Origin: Methylobacillus flagellatus_A
GTDB lineage: Bacteria; Pseudomonadota; Gammaproteobacteria; Burkholderiales; Methylophilaceae
DNA length: 64,000 nucleotides
Strand: one strand, 5' to 3'
Assembly (NCBI RefSeq): GCF_031344055.1
Contig: NZ_JADBEN010000003.1
Positions within the stretch are counted from its first letter, which is position 1. Every line of letters starts with the position of its first letter. A program made the position numbers and the translations under genes. The notes beneath the pieces were generated by a model. It had not been told where the DNA came from and made no database searches. It saw only the letters and a list, made by a program, of their open reading frames with translations. Shown here piece after piece: positions 17,801 through 24,716 of this stretch.

Positions 17801-18681
17801 CGCACCGAGGTGCTGGCTGAAATCTTGCCCATCTGGTTGACGGCCAGCCCCACCAGCGTGACATTGCCTCGATCCGCAATGATTTCCCCTAAATTGGTGG
17901 CAGTACCACCCGAGTCCACCTCTACCAACAAGCCGGCTGGATCGGTACTGGACTTGAGGTATACCTTTTCGCCAGCTGCGAGAATAGTCTGCCCATCCGG
18001 CGTATTGATCACCCCATGGTTCTCGACATCTTTCGCCAACAAGGTAATGCGCCCGCCAGTGGCGGCATTCAGCGTCGCACCGGCTTCGACCTTGATGAAC
18101 CCACCCGTGTTGCTGAATACAGGCGCATTCCCCAGGCTGGACAACAGGCCATTGGTAAACAAGGCATCGCTCATATCGGCAGAAGTGACGGCCATCAGCG
18201 AACCCACATTCACCTGCGCGCCATTGGCGAAAATAATGCCGTTGGTGTTGACGAAATAATTGGTTCCCGGCGCATTGATGGTACCCGCAATAATGCTGGG
18301 ATTCTGGTCATGGATCCGATGCAACATAGACCAGCTGGCTTGCTGGTCTATGTTGAGAGTATGACCACGCGCAAGGTTGAACTGGTTCCAGTTGGCAATG
18401 GCTTGTGGCGCCAACTGCTGGATCGTGGTGACGGTTGGCGTGGCACCGGAAATCTGGGCATTGCTCCATGTCCCTCCCCCCACCACCAAGCCAGAACCCG
18501 GCAGGGGCACAAGATCAGCCATGGCGCTGCCGCATGCCAAGGATGCCAGCAATGCTGCGATCGCCCGTCTTCGAACCCGTGCTCCACGGCCAGCGCGTGC
18601 AACCGTTTGCGCCATTTCGTGCGCAGGCACATAAGCGCCCAAGCGCTTATTGAACACCAACCGGAACACACCCTGATTCAT
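8833..18681 (-). CDS. Giant filamentous haemagglutinin-like two-partner secretion exoprotein (TpsA)
   Basis: 3282 residues. It begins with an extended signal peptide region (MNQGVFRLVFNKRLGAYVP, then a basic stretch RGARVRRRAIAALLASLACGSAMA). Next is the TPS/haemagglutination domain (about 55-300, with NTNGIIFANGAQVNVGSLMA). A very long right-handed beta-helix body follows, made of repeated strands such as GDITVATQLSQQSI and GSVNLLAPGGMINVG. It ends PSFVSVEVLGLGD. Such proteins are exported through a partner TpsB and act as adhesins or matrix fibres. The frame runs upstream to 18750, but 18681 has GGAGAAGA and the ESPR start. It follows tpsB by 16 bp. No toxin domain is seen at the C terminus. 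Confidence 0.93.
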   Translation of the reverse strand: MNQGVFRLVFNKRLGAYVPAHEMAQTVARAGRGARVRRRAIAALLASLACGSAMADLVPLPGSGLVVGGGTWSNAQISGATPTVTTIQQLAPQAIANWNQFNLARGHTLNIDQQASWSMLHRIHDQNPSIIAGTINAPGTNYFVNTNGIIFANGAQVNVGSLMAVTSADMSDALFTNGLLSSLGNAPVFSNTGGFIKVEAGATLNAATGGRITLLAKDVENHGVINTPDGQTILAAGEKVYLKSSTDPAGLLVEVDSGGTATNLGEIIADRGNVTLVGLAVNQMGKISASTSVRANGSIHLLARDSVNVLSEGSGYNYQAQRFGTVTIGKDSVTEVRVETGDKEEVLVSQTLAPSRINIEGRTVNIDGLVRAKGGQINVSAKSGIESVQDPVRVFLDQHATLDVSGVDARAAMEKNQLTVQLYSDQLKDTPVLRGGALFGETVYIDARKGTDLFDISDLLALRTQTIAERMSKAGAVNITSQGDVVTKAGSVIDVSGGVIDYDAGFIRESRLLYQGRAVAISNADRNTAYEGLVDVYKFTDPKWGWTDRKELNPNGKGAWQAAYREGQDAGTVNITTTKSALLDGTMLASTRTDVTQRTNLPDGGKFNLTVGQGTVRIQSASAEVPDSFAVHDINTSTETILGTALLNNGFNHLGVNSMGTIEVDGVVNTAPNGSVSLKGGGVNIRRDIVTPGGDITVATQLSQQSIVVSDGVRLSTAGNWNNDNPNLSGAMQTAIALSGGNITISASQDVVLGQGSVLDASAGAWLNSDGILRTGNGGDISLEGQSVSMGGKLQSYGFDLGGKFSVSTAQDVQIGGQPASPGDFWLQASFFEQGGFSSYSVKNSANDGEFVIGDASGKSTVIHPKMQTLMMQSGYSSKLSGSSMSEVAKTVLLPEGQRAASTMNFSAYGGGETLANLTVLKNTILRTDSPDIQGRAGAISLEASRQLTMLGSLFSSSGAISLSLRGDTDAVAYDNQQSIWIGGDSIISATGSYFRPPATMPTLATAKVFDGGSITINASKGFVVAEQGSLLDVSGTSGDVDVDTGRGLQRQMLDGNAGSIDITAREGMILDGSFKGYANGTGEAGSLSLALKGDLTSSSQAPNPPTGERVFTVTTSKELSGGGLNPRDSLAAFEGKAQVSTEQINAGGFDHVAIESTTAGRAPDAAQRDRIVLESGVKLSVPETLSLTASAFEVADNGVAEVNASHVTLAAPLINNHVKTGDGTFRVNADFIDVQGTVNLSGVNQAELNSRQDIRLRGLTFDNAGSLFTNGNLVLTARQVYPVTNSSFNIEALGTDSSISIFSNGQAYKPVYSAGGKLGLKADVIRQEGVLLAPLGQISMTTSGDSNLILGEHSLTSVSAAGLSIPYGTTMEGGTSWSLPNSYGNTPVEKRITLNGKDIDLKAGAVIDISGGGDTFAYEWIQGIGGSVDVLAQQGYYAIMQGTQGEYAPFDYDYSEGNAPAIGKAVYLSGIPGLAAGYYTLLPARYALLEGAYLLQADPGQSVRQGTNTALHDGSRLVSGFQTNINQSSRNATWETFRITNGNVFRTPTGSVTHAPAEYMLTSGNTFFTEQAASAGLVAPRLALDAGQLVLSATDTLALNATLKTDKPAKERGAMVDIVSDKISVVSEIGTDDGSLQIKADDLGAMNAESILLGGSRTQGSEAVEITTVSSQVRFANDEASALRVNQLIATASDNVTVASGAVIKADSASSQGDTLLRVNGDGALLAVSGSSDFVFDRAGASSNPVNGILDIQAGSQVSAARSLVLDATSASNLNGNVRVSDGGSVTLGAQSILLGAPGTGVAGMRVDNNLLASLGDLRQVTLNSHGNLNLYGDVEFGSKSLDVVINAAGIVGHELAQDGKASLQANQLVLKNSAGATLIPEASSNGSMVVDANSIRVEGKNEAATGNPANAGNFAISGYDSIEIASAGELVFGGTGALSLDAAQVNATSARITADTGTNYAMSATGALVTASNGNTVQDQTAGLGGKLSITGEQVQLGGDIELASGQLTVRATQGNLDVTSDARIDTASRAVKFDRFTSHTPGGNVSLQSEQGDLNVATGASIDVSGGEGGNAGTLKLSAAGEANLASGTLHGEAAAGKTSGSFVLDSGTLGNFSALNTALNEGGFHASRDFRVRNGDVTIAAGDRVEASSFTLSADGGGIEIAGIVDASGTNGGDISIYSRDDLTLKSGGQLLARGADDGKGGRVLLASDSGTVKAEVFEADGVTRLADAALIDVAGGQRGQVNMRAAREGAAGLKVDHHATAAVTGADKILLESVHVMNVGNTLNAATLTSIKSNTDSFYANAGTTLASYKASSDGVTAIVAPHTELRVNEDATLSSDWNLNTLSQGRDGAITIRSTGNLQLNGSISDGFNGVATTSALTTGDSWSINLVSGADMAAVNTLSTIKNDVSGNLTLANAKLVRTGTGDINIATGGNLTLGNAASVIYTAGNAAADLDGFIAPTTTDGFGNNGAQYLTNGGDLNIASQGNITGALVNATGTQQVVNNWLFRQAGGTANKHPTWWLRTDLFQQGVAAFGGGDVQISAGGEITNFSASVPTTARYASNSSVVDGGGNLSITSGGNLNNGMYFVGKGQLDIQVGGEIGGRTLDAQGRQVTLGTTLALQDAVANISALGNVYIESVYNPTLFAQTTANAQSTLNQTGRSAFFNTYSDRAAIDVASLGGNVTFGMVQASIAHLTSKFTGLATPGNSIASLALYPGTVNATAFGGNLNIGTMKLMPNSNGNLSLLAAGSILADQVLVSDADLAQIPGIRNPLSNPTTAGGVDNIIVNSHAAIPMHRDNTTPISIVARDGSLMAWTTTSQPVSLVLPKASVISAGQDIRNLGLNLQNMRSSDLSVVRAGRDLYYANIQAGGINVGGPGNLLVEAGRNLDLGRSNGINSLANTANAALPQQGASVTVLAGVGAGASLADYISLYIKPDGSGPSVLQGDAESMSTYRAATAQALTEYMRGLTGNANLAETDALAAYLALDKDQQAVFAYRHFSSELLASGRAYATTQSHARGDEAIAALWQADNYQGDMSLFQSRIRTVRDGSVNLLAPGGMINVGVPGGTASSNIGVVTEGGGDIRAFAETGFQVNQSRVITQYGSDITVWVNHGDIDAGRGSKTALSIPEVEISTDVFGKTTRTVKGAAAGSGIQAQTYDADGPDGPMQAPRLGTVSLMAPRGVLNASEAGIVAGDFLAVAPIVLGTNNISVGGQATGISMGPAVSLASATVGASSAASAATSTTDFGKMPVAQDFNPRSMLPSFVSVEVLGLGDITR

Positions 18682-18697
18682 GACTCTTCTCCCATTC

Positions 18698-20305
18698 TTA
18701 CCAGTCGTACGCCACCCTGAAATGCAGCAGGTGATCGCCTTTGTCGACAAAGCCCGCCGTTCTCAATGCACGCGCGTAATCAAATCCCGCAGTCAATCCA
18801 TGCCAGCTCTTCAGTTGCAGCCCGATACCGAACGAAGCCAGGTTGAACACACTTTCCTGCTCAGGCAGCGGTTTCAGGATGCGCACCTGACCTGCGCTAT
18901 AGAACAGCGAGCCCACCAGGCTGCCATCCATGTTGAGATATTTCGCGAGTGATGGCGTACGAAGCTCGGCAGTGGCAAATACGCCCTTGTCGCCCAGTGC
19001 ACTGGCTTCGTAATAACCACGCACACTATCTGCGCCGCCGACGACAAACTGTTCATTGGCAATAATCGGGGCACCCGCGGCCTGGCCGGAAACACGGCCA
19101 AACAACTCCCAGCTTTTAGGTAATTTATAGGTATGCTTGATATCGCCACGCAGGTAGGCAAAACTGCCTTGAGCCCTGGAGCGCTTATTGAAGAACTCTT
19201 CCTCGTCCGAACCGAGATTGCGCACTGCAAAAGTCAGGCCGAGGTTGAATTGCGTAACGCTTTTTTCCGTATTCAGGCTGCTGTCATAACCAGCAAAAAA
19301 CGGCATGTAACTGATCGGGGTATTAAAACCGGTACCGATCAGGCGCGTAGACTCATCGAAATCCTTGTAGTCCACTCCCAGGGTCAGGTTATGAAAATAG
19401 CCTGACAATGCCGGCGCGGGCAACGGGTGGATGTATCGTAATCCAAGGATATTACCGTTACCGACCACATTGACGTCGCCCACCGCCGCCACATCGCTGC
19501 GCGAGACGACGCCATAAAATGCCCAGTAATCCCCGCCTGGCGTCGGAATAAGATAAGTTGCCGACAATACCCGCGTTTCATTGGTGTCCTCCGGCGTGAC
19601 CTGGAAACTCAGGCTCAGGCTATGGTCTAGCTGCCACAGGTTGTCGTAACGTATCGAGCCGTTCAGGCGGGTATGGGTAGTATTGGCAATATAGCGGTTG
19701 TTCAACTCCAGGCTGGCATGCAAAGGCAGCTTATCCTCAACCTTGAGATCCACCTCCACCTTCCCAGGCGTCTTGCCTGGCCGCAATACCGGCGCCACCT
19801 GGCGGTCGGGCTGGGCATTCAGGCTGGCCAGCTGGCGCTGCACATTGGGAAAATAAGGCACTTTGCCTTCGGCCAGGTCAGGTGCCCGGCTCTTGATGGC
19901 ACCCAGGGAATAATACTTTGCACCGACCACTCGCAGCTTCTCGACTTTGCCTTCCAACACCTCAAACCTGACCACCTTGTTGCTGACTTCCTGCTCCGGC
20001 GTGTTCACGAACACCGTCAGGTAACCTGCATCATGGAAAGTCTTCTCCAACGCGGCACGTGCGCCCTCGACATCGTCAATCGTCTTGCCTTCGCCCAGAA
20101 AGGGATACACCGCCTCCTCGACCTTGCCAACGGGCAATACGGTATTGCCGCTCACGGTAAACTCCATGATGTCGAACCTGGGCTGCTCCCCGGTTGCATC
20201 TTCAGCAACCTCTTGAGGAATATCCGCTCCATCCGCAGCCACAGCGAGACCTCCCATGAGGGCCATGCTCAACAATCCAGTCATCCACAACACAAATAAA
20301 CGCAC
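18698..20305 (-). CDS. TpsB outer-membrane transporter (ShlB/FhaC/HecB family)
   Basis: 535 residues: a signal peptide (about 1-23), a POTRA domain (about 43-115, RFDIMEFTVSGNTVLPVGKV... AGYLTVFVNTP), a second POTRA (about 118-185, RFEVLEGKVEKLRVVGAKYYS) and a 16-strand-type barrel. The conserved loop motif VRGYYE (in GGADSVRGYYEAS) marks the Omp85/FhaC family. The last residue is Trp after RVAYD, as expected for a barrel. FhaC-type proteins bind the TPS domain of their partner in the periplasm and thread it through the outer membrane. The next gene, 16 bp downstream, encodes the cognate giant exoprotein. Confidence 0.94.
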   Translation of the reverse strand: MRLFVLWMTGLLSMALMGGLAVAADGADIPQEVAEDATGEQPRFDIMEFTVSGNTVLPVGKVEEAVYPFLGEGKTIDDVEGARAALEKTFHDAGYLTVFVNTPEQEVSNKVVRFEVLEGKVEKLRVVGAKYYSLGAIKSRAPDLAEGKVPYFPNVQRQLASLNAQPDRQVAPVLRPGKTPGKVEVDLKVEDKLPLHASLELNNRYIANTTHTRLNGSIRYDNLWQLDHSLSLSFQVTPEDTNETRVLSATYLIPTPGGDYWAFYGVVSRSDVAAVGDVNVVGNGNILGLRYIHPLPAPALSGYFHNLTLGVDYKDFDESTRLIGTGFNTPISYMPFFAGYDSSLNTEKSVTQFNLGLTFAVRNLGSDEEEFFNKRSRAQGSFAYLRGDIKHTYKLPKSWELFGRVSGQAAGAPIIANEQFVVGGADSVRGYYEASALGDKGVFATAELRTPSLAKYLNMDGSLVGSLFYSAGQVRILKPLPEQESVFNLASFGIGLQLKSWHGLTAGFDYARALRTAGFVDKGDHLLHFRVAYDW

Positions 20306-20480
20306 GCTTGCTACTTTCTCGGGTTTGCACAGATGGAAAATGGCGAATAAAACAAGCTGGGTATAATTGCTTAACCAACATGCTTGATTGGCCGTTCTCG
20401 GGTTTTGTCATCTCAATACACATGCCAAAAGCGCTGCTATCTTAGGAATCGCACATGACATAGCGATGACGAGTACAGTA

Positions 20481-20512
20481 AAAAGCACTTTCCTGCGAAT
20501 GCAGGAAAGTGC
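20481..20512 (-). terminator. Strong intrinsic terminator
   Basis: Perfect 12-bp stem GCACTTTCCTGC with a 4-nt loop (20485-20512), followed on the minus strand by TTTTT. It is about 40 bp after the stop codon of the secreted-protein gene at 20553-21953 and separates it from the TPS operon. Confidence 0.88.
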
Positions 20513-20552
20513 CTGAGTACTACGCTGGGTTTACACCCTGATTTTTACCAAC

Positions 20553-21953
20553 TTAGAAGAACAATTGCTGTGGTGCGCAGTTGTTGCCGAAGCGAGTACC
20601 CTTGGCAGTCACTTGCAATTCGCCTGGAGTAGCTGCACTGCTGCAGATGGAACCACCCAGTGGGTTCAAAGTCAGGCCGCGTGGCACATCAGAACAATTA
20701 ACTGGGTTACCCAGTGCAGAAGTGATTTCAGGAATCAATTGCGCACCGAATGCATCAGCAGTATTAGCAACGAAGGAGCGCATTTCGACATGGAAGCCAT
20801 AATCGCCGTTGATGGCAGTTTCACGAGCAAACTCGATACCATCAGCAGTACCATTGCTATTACCGTCAAACGTACCAGCTTCTGGATGCACGCCATCCAG
20901 CTTCACATAACGGTAACCCTGATTGGCTTCACTATCAGTACGCCAGTTGTTTTCCAGAGACAAGACACCGATAGCAAATTGACCGTTGGTACCGCGAGTT
21001 GTCAAAGCACCCTTGACGTTGCCAGAACCACTGTGCTCAGTAACAACAAATGAGCCTGGTACACTATCAGCTGCACCTGCAGGCGCCAAGCCAGCAAGCA
21101 CACCATCTGTACACGGACTCTTCAAGAAGTGAGCATTGGAACTAGCCTGTGTACCAGAACTTGCTACGCGGCGTTCCAGGTAAATAGCCTTGCCAGCACC
21201 TGCATCACCCAAAAGTGGCGACCAATCAGTTTGATAACCAGAACTCGCTGCAATAATAGAAGTATATTGAGCAGAAGAAATGTTAGGTGCATTCGCTGGC
21301 AGATCATTGGCAGTCAGACCTTGTGCAGCTTGCAATGCACGGTAGAGTGGCAAGCTCACAGCCACACCAAAAGTTTGACCAACATAAGCTTCAGCTTCAG
21401 TACCAGCAGAAGAAACATCCAGACCAAACAAGGAAGCTTCCACATCAGAGAAACCGCCAGCTGGCTTGTTGATCGCACCATCAGGAGTAGCGACTGGATT
21501 TACCAGTGTGCAGCTCTTGTAGTTCACATGACCAGGGAAAGCACCAGTCGCCACTTGGCAATTGGCTTGATCAAGGCGACGCAGACGTTGTAGCTGAGTG
21601 CCGCTGACGTGAGGAGCATAGGCATTCAAGGAACCATCGAACACAGTGTGGTAAACCACAGAAACAACACCACCACGTGTACAGGCGTAAGCCGCGTAGT
21701 TACCCAGCGAACCAGGGCGCACATTGCTATCGGAGCTGGAGTTGGAGAACAGGGCTACTGAGTTAGCATCGCAGCCCAGTTCAAAACCACGGAAAATGTT
21801 GAATGTTGGAGCAGAAGCACCTGAAATCCAGGTTTCTTGCAGCGTACCAGCAGCACGTGCAGAACCAATTTGCGCCGGTGTGACAGGAGCAGCCAGTACA
21901 GAACCAGCAGCCAGCGTGGCCGCAACGGCCAGGATCAATTGTTTAACTTGCAT
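20553..21953 (-). CDS. Secreted protein resembling PstS-like periplasmic binding proteins
   Basis: 466 residues with a clear signal peptide (MQVKQLILAVAATLAAGSVLA). The body has phrases seen in phosphate-binding-protein-like solute receptors: TWISGASAPTFNIFRG near the N terminus, GQTFGVAVSLPLYRALQA, ISSAQYTSIIAASSGYQTDWSPLLG, RRVASSGTQASSNAHFL and FAIGVLSLENNW...YRYVKLDGV. The C-terminal region contains several cysteines. No ABC transporter genes are nearby, so uptake is doubtful; a secreted or surface role is possible. The gene is a single unit bounded by a strong terminator and by a weaker hairpin upstream. Family assignment is by resemblance only. Confidence 0.65.
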   Translation of the reverse strand: MQVKQLILAVAATLAAGSVLAAPVTPAQIGSARAAGTLQETWISGASAPTFNIFRGFELGCDANSVALFSNSSSDSNVRPGSLGNYAAYACTRGGVVSVVYHTVFDGSLNAYAPHVSGTQLQRLRRLDQANCQVATGAFPGHVNYKSCTLVNPVATPDGAINKPAGGFSDVEASLFGLDVSSAGTEAEAYVGQTFGVAVSLPLYRALQAAQGLTANDLPANAPNISSAQYTSIIAASSGYQTDWSPLLGDAGAGKAIYLERRVASSGTQASSNAHFLKSPCTDGVLAGLAPAGAADSVPGSFVVTEHSGSGNVKGALTTRGTNGQFAIGVLSLENNWRTDSEANQGYRYVKLDGVHPEAGTFDGNSNGTADGIEFARETAINGDYGFHVEMRSFVANTADAFGAQLIPEITSALGNPVNCSDVPRGLTLNPLGGSICSSAATPGELQVTAKGTRFGNNCAPQQLFF

Positions 21954-21997
21954 TTGAATCTCCCAGTATTAAATCTAGTTGGATAAAACTGTGAAAT

Positions 21998-22026
21998 GTG
22001 ACTCTGCTCTTTTGAAACAGAGTCAC
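21998..22026 (-). terminator. Weak hairpin after a PEP-CTERM gene
   Basis: A 9-bp stem GTGACTCTG / CAGAGTCAC with an 11-nt loop, only 10 bp after the stop codon of the gene at 22036-22794. There is no clear T run, so it may act as a partial terminator or as an mRNA-stabilising hairpin ahead of the downstream secreted-protein gene. Confidence 0.45.
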
Positions 22027-22035
22027 TGAGGAAAA

Positions 22036-22794
22036 TTAAGCAGACTTGCGACGGCGTGCAGCAGCACCTACAAGACCAAGACCAGCCAATAACAAGGCAT
22101 AGGTTTCTGGCTCAGGTACAGCAGCTACGGTGTAACGTAGAACACCATCTGCACTAAGTTGGAATGAAGCATCATAGACAATAGGATCTTGGAATCTTGT
22201 CGCACCGGCACCATTCAAATACTGAACAACACCTTGCTCTGCACCCAAAGCAGCCAAACCATTAGGACCACGTCCATTCAGACTAAGCCCAGTAGCACCA
22301 TAAAGATTGTTAGCGTAGCCTTGACCTGATGTAGAAACATTGCCGTTTGCTTCGCTGGCATCCAAATACTGAGCAGCTTTACGACCGATATTAGTAATAA
22401 AGTTGCCATTCACACTGGCAGGCAATGTAGTACCTTGGATATAAGTTGAAATGAAACCTTGGTTACCTGCAACATTGATGTTGCCTTCAGAATCAACTGC
22501 AGCAACACCCCAAATAGTAGTTGCAGCGTTAGCTGTTCCGAAGAAAGTGTTCCAGGTATCTGCATGTGCGCCAGCACTCAAATCCCAGCTAAAACTAGAA
22601 GCTGAATCAGCACCACCAGCAACAAATGTCTGATAAGTAAAACCAAGGTCAAACACTGCAGAAATATTATTAGTACGATCAACTACAGTCAGGAACACAA
22701 TACTGTCATTCCAATCGGTCGCAGCACTAGCCGCACCAGAAACGCTCATTGCTGCAACAGCGGCAGCAACCAAAGCCTTCATCTTGATATTCAT
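22036..22794 (-). CDS. PEP-CTERM sorting domain protein
   Basis: 252 residues with a signal peptide (MNIKMKALVAAAVAAMSVSGAASA) and a PEP-CTERM tail (VPEPETYALLLAGLGLVG, then ARRRK). The body is low in charge and rich in Asn, Gly and Ala (for example QGYANNLYGATGLSLNGRGPNG), with no recognised domain. An ATG two codons earlier at 22800 is too close to the GGGAG ribosome site; 22794 gives 8-nt spacing. This tail type (PEPETYALLLAGLGL) is shared with the genes at 43348 and 44109 and differs from the PEPSSVAMLL type at 82 and 779. Likely an exosortase substrate of unknown role. Confidence 0.9.
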   Translation of the reverse strand: MNIKMKALVAAAVAAMSVSGAASAATDWNDSIVFLTVVDRTNNISAVFDLGFTYQTFVAGGADSASSFSWDLSAGAHADTWNTFFGTANAATTIWGVAAVDSEGNINVAGNQGFISTYIQGTTLPASVNGNFITNIGRKAAQYLDASEANGNVSTSGQGYANNLYGATGLSLNGRGPNGLAALGAEQGVVQYLNGAGATRFQDPIVYDASFQLSADGVLRYTVAAVPEPETYALLLAGLGLVGAAARRRKSA

Positions 22795-22928
22795 TGTCAT
22801 AACTCCCGAAAATTGACATAAAAAACTGAACGAAACATCTTTGAGCCGCTACATTCGTCACGCCGCACACTACCGAACGTACTCAACTGCGCCTTCTCAA
22901 AATTCGCGACTTGAGACATCTTAAAAAT

Positions 22929-22974
22929 AGAATGTGAAGTGGATATGGTGCCGACCTAGTTCTTTAGGACTAGG
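22929..22974 (-). promoter_or_regulatory. Lux-box-like inverted repeat before a PEP-CTERM gene
   Basis: CCTAGTTC (22955-22962), spacer TTTA, GGACTAGG (22967-22974): an inverted repeat with one mismatch and the same 4-nt spacing as the sites at 661 and 1385. On the minus strand CATTCT (22929-22934) could be a poor -10 about 30 bp from the centre, which would again place the site near -42. The PEP-CTERM gene start is 160 bp away, leaving a long leader. The -10 call is weak. Confidence 0.45.
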
Positions 22975-23051
22975 CAGCGCCTGAGCAAAAACCCGGGATG
23001 AAAAACGCTCTGAAAATGGCGCGCAGCAGATCACAGCGCAGCACAGGGAAA

Positions 23052-23849
23052 TCAGGACTGGTGGCGGATCAGCCCCAGGCGAAAGGCCTTGGCAGCCGCA
23101 TGGCTGCGGTTCTGCACATCCAGCTTGCGCAGGATGTTCTGCATGTGGTTTTTGACGGTCAACGGACTGATTTCAAGAATGGTGGCGATTTCCCAATTGC
23201 TCTTGCCGGTGTGCACCCATTGCAGGATTTCCTTTTCCCGGGCGGTAATCAGGCCTGCGGTGGCTCCATCCCCCAGCACCTCGCCGATATTGGCCACGCT
23301 ATCGCTGACGCGCATCAGCACGGAATGCAGATAAGGCACCAGCAGCTCCAGCATGTAGGCGTGGTTGGCGTTCAGCTCGCCGGAAACGCGCGAAAAACAG
23401 AAGAAGGAGGAGATACTGCCATCGGCGGAGGATAATCCGTAAGCCGCAATATTGCGCAGCTCGCTTTCCTGCAGGTTGCCATGGTCGATCCTGGGCACGG
23501 TGAAACTGCCGAAATGGCCGTCCTTGAGGTAAGGGTCCACCAACACGGGCTGGGATGTCTGCTGCCAGGCCCGTATGGCCCTCATCACTACGCCGGATTC
23601 CTCCTGCATGGCAATCGTCACATGCGCATCCGTCACATAGCGCGTGCTGCTGAACGTCTCCAGCGAAAACACCCGCCCCGCGCCGATGGCAAAACCGCAT
23701 AGCAACACCTCATGCGGCAGCAGGAATTGAAAATGACCTTGCAGCCAAGAAAAAAATTGCGCCTTCTTCTTAATACGCAGGGACGCATCGACCACTTCCA
23801 GAAAGGCGCTCGCCTGATCCGGCGTGAGATCCTTGTTATAGTTGTCCAT
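23052..23849 (-). CDS. EpsA-type LuxR-family transcriptional regulator
   Basis: 265 residues. The N-terminal part (about 1-190) contains the pattern of the EpsA regulator family associated with exosortase and exopolysaccharide loci: FFSWLQGHFQFLLPHEVLLCGFAIG. The C terminus (about 195-260) is a GerE/LuxR helix-turn-helix: LITAREKEILQWVHTGKSN, then EIATILEISPLTVKNHMQNI and LRKLDVQNRSHAAA. It most likely controls matrix or PEP-CTERM genes. The start is uncertain: the ATG at 23849 is chosen because the family begins near there, but the frame is open to 23921. It is divergent from the lytic transglycosylase gene. Confidence 0.88.
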   Translation of the reverse strand: MDNYNKDLTPDQASAFLEVVDASLRIKKKAQFFSWLQGHFQFLLPHEVLLCGFAIGAGRVFSLETFSSTRYVTDAHVTIAMQEESGVVMRAIRAWQQTSQPVLVDPYLKDGHFGSFTVPRIDHGNLQESELRNIAAYGLSSADGSISSFFCFSRVSGELNANHAYMLELLVPYLHSVLMRVSDSVANIGEVLGDGATAGLITAREKEILQWVHTGKSNWEIATILEISPLTVKNHMQNILRKLDVQNRSHAAAKAFRLGLIRHQS

Positions 23850-24041
23850 AACCCCGATTGATTGTAGTTGCAGCAAAATACCGTCCTCCCCAGCGTGCAT
23901 TCTCTGGCACTCAGGTTTCAATCCCGTGAAAACGGCGTGGCATTCTTATTTCAATGTCAAAAGATATGTTGCCTACAGCATATCCCTTCAATCGACCCAT
24001 AGGGTTATAGCAACAACACATGACAAAATATCGGCCCGCCG

Positions 24042-24061
24042 TAGTCACAAAGAACTAGTCC
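24042..24061. promoter_or_regulatory. Degenerate lux-box-like site in the regulator/transglycosylase divergent region
   Basis: TAGTCA (24042-24047), spacer CAAA, GAACTA (24052-24057), then GTCC. This is the same 4-nt-spaced arrangement as the better sites, with two mismatches. It lies between the EpsA-like regulator (minus strand) and the lytic transglycosylase (plus strand), so it could serve either gene, including autoregulation. Support is by analogy only. Confidence 0.3.
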
Positions 24062-24114
24062 CGCATGCTGCAAACGTCATGGGCATGTCATATCGATTCG
24101 GCACCCTGGCAGGC

Positions 24115-24705
24115 ATGAGCAAACTTGGCTTGATATTCATCCTGGCTTTCTGGAGCTGGTTATCCCTGATACCGGAATCGCGTGCCGATATCTGCCTGCA
24201 TGGCGATAGCGAGGAGGCGCTGTATATTTCCAATACAGGGGTATCGCACGATTGCGCATGGCACATCAGCGAATCCGCCGCCACGCCGCCTTCGGCCAAC
24301 GCCAGCACATTGCCTTTCCACGACGTGGTCGCGGCTGCCGCGCATGCCACCCAGCTTGACCCGGCCCTGCTCCACGCCGTCATCAACGCTGAATCCAGCT
24401 ACCGGCCGATGGCAGTCTCCTCCCGCGGTGCGACCGGGCTCATGCAACTGATGCCAGCCACGGCACGCCGACTGGGAGTGCGCAATACGTACGATCCTGA
24501 ACAGAACGTCATGGCCGGCGCGCGCTACCTCAGTCAATTGCAACGCGAATTCAACGGCGACATCAGCCTGGCGCTTGCCGCCTACAATGCCGGCCCGGCC
24601 ACGGTGAAACGGCATGGCAATGTCATTCCGCCTTATGCGGAAACCCAGGCTTATGTGCCCAGGGTGTTGCAGGCATACCGGCGCATCAGCAAAAACATGA
24701 ATTAA
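24115..24705 (+). CDS. Lytic transglycosylase, SLT family
   Basis: 196 residues. Signal peptide MSKLGLIFILAFWSWLSLIPESRA, then a short linker and an SLT/lysozyme-like catalytic domain (about 65-185). The usual motifs are present: catalytic Glu in HAVINAESSYRP, then RGATGLMQLMPATARRLGV, ARYLSQL and ALAAYNAGPATV. It cleaves peptidoglycan glycan strands in the periplasm; small enzymes of this kind often open the wall for secretion or surface structures. In-frame ATGs at 24079 and 24085 are alternative starts; 24115 gives the best signal peptide. A long palindromic repeat follows 11 bp after the stop. Confidence 0.9.
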   Translation: MSKLGLIFILAFWSWLSLIPESRADICLHGDSEEALYISNTGVSHDCAWHISESAATPPSANASTLPFHDVVAAAAHATQLDPALLHAVINAESSYRPMAVSSRGATGLMQLMPATARRLGVRNTYDPEQNVMAGARYLSQLQREFNGDISLALAAYNAGPATVKRHGNVIPPYAETQAYVPRVLQAYRRISKNMN

Positions 24706-24716
24706 CACAAAACCAA

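Noticed and set aside
18681..18750. Upstream extension of the TpsA frame (23 extra residues)
   Set aside because: It lies in the end of the tpsB gene and lacks a ribosome site; the ESPR-type start at 18681 has GGAGAAGA.
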